Source of the DNA: CAZMOK01 sp964567785
GTDB taxonomy: Bacteria; Bacteroidota; Bacteroidia; Bacteroidales; JAGOPY01
Length of the DNA: 39,478 nt
Reading direction: 5' to 3'
Assembly (NCBI GenBank): GCA_964567785.1
Contig: CAZMOK010000024.1
Coordinates: 1 to 39,478 of the forward strand
Shown: positions 32,422 to 39,478 of the stretch, piece after piece
How positions within the stretch are numbered: position 1 is the stretch's first letter
Layout: every line of letters begins with the position of its first letter
Made by a program: the position numbers and the translations under genes
Notes under the pieces: generated by a model
What the model was told of the DNA's origin: nothing
Seen by the model: the letters and a program-made list of their open reading frames with translations, nothing else
The model's database searches: none

Positions 32422-35400
32422 ATGAAAAAGATTTACCTTTCAGTGATTGGAAGCCTGTTAATCGCTCTTTTCACACAGGCCCAGAATGTCACAAACGTTC
32501 AGGAACTACAGCGAATTGCAGCGGAAAAAGCTGAGCTGTTCGAACAGGAAAAACAGCAGGCGCTCGAGTACGCCCGGCTGAACGACATCCCGGTTACATT
32601 TGAAAACAATAAAGGGGTGTTCTTTGAACTGATGAGGATTGATGAGTTCGGGCAGCCCCAGTATTATATTACTGAAAATGCTGTTTCTGCTGCCTCTATT
32701 TCCACCAGCAACCTGCATCCCGGCGGTAGTTCAGGTTTAGGCCTTGATGGCACAGGTATCACTGTCCGTGAATGGGATGGTGGCGCCGTACTCACAACCC
32801 ACCAGGAATATAACGGAAGGGTTGTTATGGGCGACGGTGTTACCAGTACTCATTATCACGCCACCCACGTGGCAGGTACCATGATCGCCTCCGGAGTCGA
32901 TGCCAGTGCAAAAGGTATGGCGCCCAATGCTGACCTTCGCGCTTTCGACTGGAATTCAGACCAGTCGGAAATGGCATCTGAAGCTGCAGCAGGTGCACTG
33001 ATGTCGAACCACTCTTACGGATATAGCCGTGGATGGGCCTGGACAGGCAGCTCCTGGCAGTGGTATGGAAATACCAGCATCAGCACCCAGGAAGATTATC
33101 TTTTTGGTTTTTACGACAGCCAGGCACAGGACTGGGACCAGATAGCTGTCGATGCACCCTATTACCTGATAGTAAAGTCAGCAGGGAATGACAGGGGCGA
33201 CGGACCAACCAACGGGCAGTATCCCCAGGATGGACCATACGATTGTGTTTCACATGCAGGTGTGTCCAAGAATATCCTTACTGTCGGAGCAGTGGAAGAT
33301 GTACCTGGAGGCTACAATGGGCCTTCAAGTGTTACCATGAGCTCGTTCAGCTCCTGGGGGCCCTGCGACGACGGCCGTATCAAACCGGATATTTCTACCA
33401 ACGGTGTAGGCTTGTATTCCACCGATGACGGAAGCAACACTTCTTATTATACACTGAGCGGTACATCAATGGCTTCCCCTTCTGCATGTGGTTCCCTGGC
33501 GTTGCTGCAGCAGCATTACGAAGATCTGAACGGCAGTGGTAATTACATGAGGGCAGCAACCACAAAAGCCCTTGTGATTCACACCGCCGATGAAGCGGGT
33601 TCGTACGACGGCCCCGATTACCAGTTCGGCTGGGGGTTGATGAATACCGAGGCTGCGGCCCTGATCATATCTGGCGATCAGAACGACAACCTGATCGATG
33701 AGCTGACATTGAACAACGGTGGCACATATACCCGTGATGTTTCCGTTGATGGAACAGAGCCCCTGAAGGTAACGGTTTCCTGGACCGATGTTCCCGGAAC
33801 GCCCGTTTCAGCACAGCTTGACCCGGCCGACATCATGCTGGTGAATGACCTTGATCTGAGAATTACAGGCAACAGCAATACGTATTATCCATGGAAGCTC
33901 GACAGGGACAATCCTTCGGCGGCAGCTACCAATAACGGGGAAAACAATGTGGATAACGTTGAGGTGGTTTATATTGCCAGTCCCGTGGCAGGTACCTATA
34001 CCATTACAGTGGACCATGACGGTACCCTCAGCGGAGGCTCACAGGATTTCTCAATCGTGATCAGCGGGATAACTTCCACACCTGTTACAGACCCGCCGGT
34101 AGCCGACTTCTTTGTAAACAATACAACACCGAATACAGGCGAAACGGTGGTTTTTACTGATCAAACGACAAACGGGCCAACCAGTTGGTCGTGGTCGTTC
34201 AACCCAACTACTGTGACATTTGTGAACGGGACATCGTCAAGTTCTCAACACCCTGAAGTCACTTTTGATGCCGACGGTACTTATACGGTCACTCTTGTGG
34301 CAACCAATGGCTACGGTTCCGATACCGAAACAAAAACAAACTACATTACGGCAACCTCCCCGCCGCCTTTCAGCCTGCCATGGACAGAAGGATTTGAAGA
34401 GATAGGCAGTACAACTACCTATACTTCGAATACAGGTTCGATAGACGGCCTGCCTGAATGGGCCTATGAAAAGACAGGTAACGGAAGGTTGCGGTTCAGC
34501 GCGGGATCAGGTTTCTACAGGTCAGGATCTCATGCCGCTACCCTTGATGCCAATCCCTCAGGAACTTATTCAGTGAACTATTTGACTGCTACCCTCGACC
34601 TATCGTCATATTCATCTTCAACTGAACTCGAACTGGCTTTCTCTTATATGAACCATGGTGAGGAATCCCACTCCAACGACCGTGTATGGATCAGGGGAAG
34701 CAACAGCGATAGCTGGATTCAGGTTTATGACCTTTACAGCGGTTCGGCCGGTTCCGGAGTGTGGAACGATGTCGACAGGATTGACATTGACAATATCCTG
34801 TCTTCGAACGGCCAGGCCCTTTCAAGTACTTTCCAGGTCAGGTTCGGCCAGGAGGACAACTATCCGGCTACCAGCACTACCGCCAGTGATGGATGGACTT
34901 TTGATGACATTACGGTCAGCGAGGTAGATCCCTCACAATATATAATCAGTACTTTTCCCTATTCACAAAGCTGGGAAAACGGACTCGGCCTCTGGGAACA
35001 GGGAATCAGTGATGACTTCGACTGGACACGTGACAGCGGGGGGACCCCGTCAAGCAGCACAGGCCCGACATCTGCACATGATGGTTCATATTACATGTAT
35101 ACCGAGGCTTCGAGCCCCAGGGTTAACGGGGATGAGGCACATTTAGAGGCCACATTCGATTTCACTGCCCTGACCTTGCCTGAGCTCTCGTTCTGGTACC
35201 ATATGTACGGCGCATCTATTCATTCACTGCATGTGGATGTTTATGACGGATCATGGACCAATGATGTATGGGTAGTGACAGGCCCTCAGCAATCATCACA
35301 ATCAGATCCTTTCTTCCAGGCAAACGTCGACCTCTCCGTCTGGGAAGGAATGAACAACATTAAAGTCAGGTTCAGGGGAATTGTTGGCAGCGGGGCAAGC

Positions 35401-37128
35401 TCAACATACTATTCGGATATTGCCATCGACCTGATAGAAGTGGTTGGAGGGACACCGCCCGAACCCCCTGTCTGCACTACACCGGTTTCACCTCTCGATG
35501 GAGCTGCAGGCGTTTCCATAGATGCTGACCTTACATGGGATGTCGCCGCGGGAGCAACCGGTTACCTGCTCTATTTCGGTACAGACAATCCACCGACAAA
35601 CCTGGAGAACGGTACCGACCTGGGCAATGCAACCAGCTATGATCCGGGCACACTCTCATACAGCACTGGTTATTACTGGAAGGTGGTTCCCTACAATTCT
35701 GTTGGGGAAGCAACGGGTTGTGCAGTCTGGAGCTTTACTACCGAAGACATGCCTCCACCGCCATCGTGCACCAGCCCGGTAAGCCCGGCAAACGGGGCAA
35801 CCAATGTGCTGATCGACGCCGACCTGAGCTGGAACAGCGTTGGAGATGCCGATGGATACTACCTATATCTGGGTACAGACAATCCACCCACCAACATGGC
35901 CAATGGTCTCGACCTTGGAAATACCACAAATTATGATCCCGGAACGCTGGATTACCTGACGGATTATTACTGGAAGATCGTTCCATACAATGCTTACGGA
36001 CAAGCAACCGGATGCGCAACGTGGAATTTCACCACCGAGGATTTACCTCCTCCACCGTCCTGTACCAGCCCGGCATTCCCTGCTAACGGTGCAACAGGTA
36101 TAACCGTTAATCCGACCCTTAGCTGGAATTCGGTCGGAGATGCCGATGGGTATTACCTCTATTTCGGTACCGACAACCCGCCGACCAATATTGAGAACGG
36201 GATTGATATGGGAAGCTCAACCAGCTACATGGCAGGCACCCTGGATTACCTGACGGATTATTACTGGAAGGTGGTGCCTTACAACAGTTCGGGTTCAGCA
36301 ACGGGTTGTGCTACCTGGGCATTTACCACAGAAGATTCAGCCCCCACAGTGGTTGAACTTAGTTATTCAGACTTCGAAAGTGGTTGGGGTATCTGGACCG
36401 ACGGAGGTTATGACTGCGGCATGTACACGGGTGGATACTATGCCCCGCAGGGCAGCAACGCTGTCAATATTCAGGATAACAGTGGAGTCAATTCTTCATT
36501 CTATATGACCAATGGCGAGGATGTACATACCCCGGACTTTGTTCAGATAGATGTGGAATTTGAATTCATAGCCGTGAGTATGGAGTACAATGAGGATTTC
36601 TGGGTACAGTATTATGACGGTTCCGGTTGGAACACCGTTGCAGCTTTTGCCCGCGGGGTTCACTTTGACAACAATGTTTTCTACATTGCCACGGTAACGA
36701 TCCTTGAAACAGACTACAATTTTCCAACAAACATGAAGATCCGGTTTATGTGCGATGCAAGCACAAACTGGGACGATGTTCTGATAGATGCTGTAAGGAT
36801 CACAGCATACAGTCAGCAGACACTGGGTAACAGCCTCTATGCTTCAGGCCCTGTTGTGAATGAACCGGTTGTTGAGGAGATTGGAAGATTGCCCGAGGGA
36901 GAGATCCTGGTTTATCCCAACCCGGCCAAAGATGTTGTTCATGTTGATGTGCCTGGTATAGAAGAAGCTGAAATGTTCATCTACAGCATGACCGGGGAGC
37001 TTCTCCACCAGGAAAAAATCACTTCAAGCCGTCATACAGTTGACGTAAGCAATTATGTTGGTGGTATGTACCTCGTGCGTGTGGTAACAGGGGACAATAT
37101 TACAGTGAGAAAACTTATAAAGCGTTAA
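32422..37128 (+). CDS. Large multidomain S8 subtilisin-like protease with T9SS tail
   Basis: This is a 1568-residue exported protease with a signal peptide at residues 1-20. The peptidase S8 domain (about 100-415) has the triad D119 (VREWDGG), H146 (YHATHVAGT) and S349 (SGTSMASP), with oxyanion N256 (KSAGNDRG). A P-domain-like beta sandwich follows (about 420-550). Next are a PKD domain (about 555-640, PPVADFFVNNTT...GTYTVTLVATNGYG) and two MAM/jelly-roll domains (about 650-835 and 840-1010). Three near-identical fibronectin-III-like repeats of 98 residues (1013-1306), a third jelly-roll (about 1313-1470) and a T9SS type A domain (LVYPNPAKDVVHVDV...GGMYLVRVVTGD) complete it. The architecture fits a secreted protein-degrading enzyme with substrate- or surface-binding modules. 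It is a monocistronic gene with its own terminator. Confidence 0.92.
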   Translation: MKKIYLSVIGSLLIALFTQAQNVTNVQELQRIAAEKAELFEQEKQQALEYARLNDIPVTFENNKGVFFELMRIDEFGQPQYYITENAVSAASISTSNLHPGGSSGLGLDGTGITVREWDGGAVLTTHQEYNGRVVMGDGVTSTHYHATHVAGTMIASGVDASAKGMAPNADLRAFDWNSDQSEMASEAAAGALMSNHSYGYSRGWAWTGSSWQWYGNTSISTQEDYLFGFYDSQAQDWDQIAVDAPYYLIVKSAGNDRGDGPTNGQYPQDGPYDCVSHAGVSKNILTVGAVEDVPGGYNGPSSVTMSSFSSWGPCDDGRIKPDISTNGVGLYSTDDGSNTSYYTLSGTSMASPSACGSLALLQQHYEDLNGSGNYMRAATTKALVIHTADEAGSYDGPDYQFGWGLMNTEAAALIISGDQNDNLIDELTLNNGGTYTRDVSVDGTEPLKVTVSWTDVPGTPVSAQLDPADIMLVNDLDLRITGNSNTYYPWKLDRDNPSAAATNNGENNVDNVEVVYIASPVAGTYTITVDHDGTLSGGSQDFSIVISGITSTPVTDPPVADFFVNNTTPNTGETVVFTDQTTNGPTSWSWSFNPTTVTFVNGTSSSSQHPEVTFDADGTYTVTLVATNGYGSDTETKTNYITATSPPPFSLPWTEGFEEIGSTTTYTSNTGSIDGLPEWAYEKTGNGRLRFSAGSGFYRSGSHAATLDANPSGTYSVNYLTATLDLSSYSSSTELELAFSYMNHGEESHSNDRVWIRGSNSDSWIQVYDLYSGSAGSGVWNDVDRIDIDNILSSNGQALSSTFQVRFGQEDNYPATSTTASDGWTFDDITVSEVDPSQYIISTFPYSQSWENGLGLWEQGISDDFDWTRDSGGTPSSSTGPTSAHDGSYYMYTEASSPRVNGDEAHLEATFDFTALTLPELSFWYHMYGASIHSLHVDVYDGSWTNDVWVVTGPQQSSQSDPFFQANVDLSVWEGMNNIKVRFRGIVGSGASSTYYSDIAIDLIEVVGGTPPEPPVCTTPVSPLDGAAGVSIDADLTWDVAAGATGYLLYFGTDNPPTNLENGTDLGNATSYDPGTLSYSTGYYWKVVPYNSVGEATGCAVWSFTTEDMPPPPSCTSPVSPANGATNVLIDADLSWNSVGDADGYYLYLGTDNPPTNMANGLDLGNTTNYDPGTLDYLTDYYWKIVPYNAYGQATGCATWNFTTEDLPPPPSCTSPAFPANGATGITVNPTLSWNSVGDADGYYLYFGTDNPPTNIENGIDMGSSTSYMAGTLDYLTDYYWKVVPYNSSGSATGCATWAFTTEDSAPTVVELSYSDFESGWGIWTDGGYDCGMYTGGYYAPQGSNAVNIQDNSGVNSSFYMTNGEDVHTPDFVQIDVEFEFIAVSMEYNEDFWVQYYDGSGWNTVAAFARGVHFDNNVFYIATVTILETDYNFPTNMKIRFMCDASTNWDDVLIDAVRITAYSQQTLGNSLYASGPVVNEPVVEEIGRLPEGEILVYPNPAKDVVHVDVPGIEEAEMFIYSMTGELLHQEKITSSRHTVDVSNYVGGMYLVRVVTGDNITVRKLIKR
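35458..36339 (+). repeat. Three 294-bp tandem repeats encoding Fn3-like domains
   Basis: The period is exactly 294 bp (98 codons), anchored by cysteine codons at 35473, 35767 and 36061. Each unit carries the pattern YFGTDNPPTN, then LTDYYWKVVPYN, ATGCATW and FTTED. The second and third units are closest. The repeats are in frame and could expand or contract by recombination. Confidence 0.85.
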
Positions 37129-37148
37129 ATCCCGGTTCCATTTGATCA

Positions 37149-37184
37149 AAACCCTGCAGGTTCCTGAAGCCTGCAGGGTTTTTT
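37149..37184 (+). terminator. Intrinsic terminator of the subtilisin gene
   Basis: AACCCTGCAGG pairs with CCTGCAGGGTT around a 9-nt loop and is followed by a T-run to 37184. It is a strong stem 21 nt after the stop codon. Confidence 0.85.
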
Positions 37185-37210
37185 ATTTCACAAAGTTGCC
37201 ACCGGCATTG

Positions 37211-37243
37211 TTTGGCACAACCGTAAAAATTACCTTATCTTTA
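37211..37243 (+). promoter_or_regulatory. Candidate promoter of the last gene
   Basis: TTTG (37211-37214), 21 nt spacer, TATCTTTA (37236-37243; one mismatch to TAnnTTTG). It lies 72 nt before the ATG at 37315. Confidence 0.5.
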
Positions 37244-37314
37244 GGTCTGTGAGGAATACGTTCCAATTGGTATAAAAGAAATTTTGCCATACATTGATTA
37301 AAACTCTTAAAGTC

Positions 37315-39426
37315 ATGGGTAAGCCCTCTTCCGGAACTTGTTCTGCCTTTACCGGAACCGGAAATGGATACATTCGTTTCTTAAGGTTTGCCTTACTCCT
37401 ACCCCTCTTCTTGAGCCTGGCACTCTCGGCTCAGTGGCAGCCTTCAGGAGGACTTGAAGGTGGTTATATAAGTGATATTGCTATTGTTGATTCTTTTATC
37501 TTCATTGATGTGGCGGGATATGGCGTATGCAAGAAACAATTGGACCACACAAACTGGCAACAATCGCTGGCCCCCCAAACTATAAATTGCATTGAAAAGG
37601 CCGGACATGTTGTAATTGCACAGACTTTTTCCAAGCTATTCAGGTCTTTTGATCATGGAGAGAACTGGGAAGAAATTGACTTGGCAATGAATTTTTATAA
37701 CACAGAAACTATCGACACAGTTCTGTTTACAACTGCTGGTTGGGAGTTGTACAGATCCCATGATTACGGGGATACATGGACATTATTGAATTATGTTCAG
37801 GGCACTACTACTTATATAAGAGAACTCTATGCATCTGATTCGATTTTATTCATTGAAACAACACATACCGACAGCATATTGATCTCAGACGACCTGGGGG
37901 ATACCTGGCAACCTATACCCAAAACCGGGCTTCCGGATGAATATTTTGGGATCCTTTGTTTTTACTTTTATTCCGGGTCGTACTGGATTGGGACCTCTCA
38001 TGGTTATGGTGTTTTCGTTTTCAATGAAATGGAGAATGCCTGGGAATCTGTCAGTGATGGATTGCCTTCAAATATCTGGATAGATGACTTCGATGAATTT
38101 GATGGCAGTTTTTACTGTTGCGGAACAAAAGGGGTATTCAGGTACATGCAGAACAACAATTGCTGGGTACCCGAGAATGACGGTTTGGAGAATCACAATA
38201 CATGGGCTATTGAAAGCAATGATTCCATACAGTATTGTTCAACCAGATACGGGCCATGTTACAGAAGTTCTGCCTCCGGCTGGATTGCCAATCCCGACTC
38301 ATTGTACCACCTCGAGATCAATTCATTCTGTCTGTCCGATTCAGTTATATGGGCCTGTGGCCAATCAGGCTTGTACAAATCGCTCGATGAGGGAGAAACA
38401 TTTATACGGAGCTGCCCTTCCAGTGAATTAAGGTTGATCAAAGATTTGATCGTTACAGATAGCATCTATTACGCGGCAACAGAATATGGTTTTTATGTGT
38501 CAAATGATTTCGGTCAAAACTGGGAAGCAAAGAATTCAGGCTTTTCCCCTGATTCCACTCCTTATATCCACTCAATTGCAATTGACCAGGAATATTGCTT
38601 TGCCGCCACCTACAATGGCCTCTACAGGATCCGGCATGGTTATAACTCCTGGAATAAAGTCCCATCAGGACTCGGAAACATGGATTGCAGGAGGATAGTA
38701 AATAAAGATTCCATCATTCTTGTGTTCACCTGCCCTGATGGCACTTTTCGTTCTGTTGACCAGGGGGAAAGCTTTCAACAAATACAGCAAGGTTTCATTG
38801 TTTATCATTCCAATGAAACCCATTTTTTCGGTATCGGACAACCACCAATGAGATCCCCTGATGGGATCCATTGGGACAGCATTTTTATTCCGGAACAATA
38901 CTATAAAAATGAGGCAATTTTTGCAGGAGAAGAAGAAATACTAATAGGTGGTACCGAAAACGTCTGGGGGGGAGGGAACAGTTTTGTGATATATTCATAT
39001 GATTCAGGTGCAGAATGGCATGACCTTACCGATGACCTGCCAAATTCAGCATCGCCTATGATAAAGGATGTGGCAATACTGGATGGCCGTATACTGGTTG
39101 CCCAGGGCAGTATGAGCGTGTATTACCGGGATAATCTGCCCACCTCTGTTTTTGGGGATAATTTTCAAAAAGACAAGAAACTGACTGTTTTTCCGAATCC
39201 AACTCAGGGTCTCATTGCAATTGATCTTAAATCTGCTGGTTTCACTGATCCCCGGCTATCTCTTCATAACATGTATGGCCAGGTTATGAAACACAGAAAA
39301 GCATCATGCAAACCAGGTGATAAATGCACCTTTGTATGGGATCTTTCCGGCCTTCCTTCCGGTGTTTATGTGATCAGGGCATCTTCCGACAACAGGCTTT
39401 GTTCTGCTATAATTATTAAAAAGTAA
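37315..39426 (+). CDS. Secreted YCF48/BNR-like beta-propeller protein with T9SS tail
   Basis: The start is probably the ATG at 37315 (703 residues); an in-frame TTG at 37294 would add seven. The signal peptide is preceded by a long polar n-region, with the hydrophobic core LRFALLLPLFLSLALS and cleavage before QWQPSGG. The protein consists of repeated strands with the BNR/sialidase-type Asp-box look: FDHGENWEEI, HDYGDTWTLL, DDLGDTWQPI, NDFGQNWEAK, YDSGAEWHDL. Together they predict a propeller over about 45-620. The T9SS type A domain starts LTVFPNPTQGLIAIDL and ends GVYVIRASSDN. No sialidase catalytic residues are identifiable, so a binding role is likelier than hydrolysis. The stop is 52 bases from the window end. 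Confidence 0.8.
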   Translation: MGKPSSGTCSAFTGTGNGYIRFLRFALLLPLFLSLALSAQWQPSGGLEGGYISDIAIVDSFIFIDVAGYGVCKKQLDHTNWQQSLAPQTINCIEKAGHVVIAQTFSKLFRSFDHGENWEEIDLAMNFYNTETIDTVLFTTAGWELYRSHDYGDTWTLLNYVQGTTTYIRELYASDSILFIETTHTDSILISDDLGDTWQPIPKTGLPDEYFGILCFYFYSGSYWIGTSHGYGVFVFNEMENAWESVSDGLPSNIWIDDFDEFDGSFYCCGTKGVFRYMQNNNCWVPENDGLENHNTWAIESNDSIQYCSTRYGPCYRSSASGWIANPDSLYHLEINSFCLSDSVIWACGQSGLYKSLDEGETFIRSCPSSELRLIKDLIVTDSIYYAATEYGFYVSNDFGQNWEAKNSGFSPDSTPYIHSIAIDQEYCFAATYNGLYRIRHGYNSWNKVPSGLGNMDCRRIVNKDSIILVFTCPDGTFRSVDQGESFQQIQQGFIVYHSNETHFFGIGQPPMRSPDGIHWDSIFIPEQYYKNEAIFAGEEEILIGGTENVWGGGNSFVIYSYDSGAEWHDLTDDLPNSASPMIKDVAILDGRILVAQGSMSVYYRDNLPTSVFGDNFQKDKKLTVFPNPTQGLIAIDLKSAGFTDPRLSLHNMYGQVMKHRKASCKPGDKCTFVWDLSGLPSGVYVIRASSDNRLCSAIIIKK

Positions 39427-39478
39427 CGCGTTGTGCGGTTTAATTAAATCTTTCTTTATGTAACTGTTTACTAATTAT

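Noticed and set aside
35458..36339. Mobile or intergenic repeat
   Set aside because: The repeats are in frame inside one gene and encode Fn3-like domains.
1..39478. tRNA, rRNA, prophage or insertion-sequence genes
   Set aside because: No cloverleaf-like T-arm/acceptor combinations, rRNA segments, transposase, integrase or phage structural genes could be recognised.

Overview
The window looks like a piece of an uncultured Bacteroidota chromosome, probably a metagenome-assembled scaffold from a free-living, largely anaerobic lineage. Three things point there. At least eight proteins end in a type IX secretion (T9SS) type A sorting domain, with the 'YPNP' strand and the terminal 'G.Y.v.i..g....KilK' strand. 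Several promoters match the Bacteroidota core TTTG-N20/21-TAnnTTTG. Most genes lack a Shine-Dalgarno (SD) sequence. A 100-N gap at 15127-15226 is flanked by the same 55 bp on both sides, so the window is a scaffold joined from two contigs.

Layout. (1) 136-3607, minus strand: a tight four-gene operon with two ferredoxin-containing MinD/Mrp-type ATPases, a NifX/ORP-like small metal-cofactor protein and an FAD/NAD(P)H oxidoreductase. Two kinds of palindrome lie in its upstream region. (2) 3852-12183: a signalling island. It holds a NarL-type response regulator, four small minus-strand genes (two paralogous secreted proteins, a 30-residue membrane peptide and an 84-residue protein), small plus-strand hypothetical genes, and two tandem TPR sensor histidine kinases with nearly identical kinase cores. 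(3) 12198-22647: mostly secreted proteins. These are a CE1-type esterase, a heme-motif choice-of-anchor V protein, an MbnP-like lipoprotein with its MbnH-like di-heme partner, an FG-GAP protein, an LVIVD-repeat protein, a laminin-B-like protein, and a protein with a C-terminal tail resembling exosortase/IPTL-CTERM signals. (4) 22789-31034: cytoplasmic and envelope enzymes, namely an M48-like protease, a B12-binding radical SAM enzyme, an MltF-like transglycosylase, an M20 peptidase, a GH3-like acyl-adenylating enzyme and an ATP-cone/Mrr-type nuclease fusion. (5) 31099-39426: a C10 cysteine protease, a 1568-residue multidomain subtilisin and a BNR/YCF48-like beta-propeller protein, all with T9SS tails.

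The most interesting signal is in region 2. Each of the four small minus-strand genes is preceded by the same three-part element: a TTTAGTGG box, a GTGGCTGA-like box and a TAnnTTTG-type -7 box. The spacing is identical in all four copies (17 nt and 21 nt, with 46 nt from TTTAGTGG to the -7 box). The best copy is a perfect 16-bp palindrome that also overlaps the promoter of the response regulator. The simplest reading is a compact regulon: the two TPR kinases signal to one NarL-type regulator, which controls itself and four small, mostly secreted or membrane proteins. The DNA architecture is read directly from the sequence; the regulator-to-site assignment is inference.
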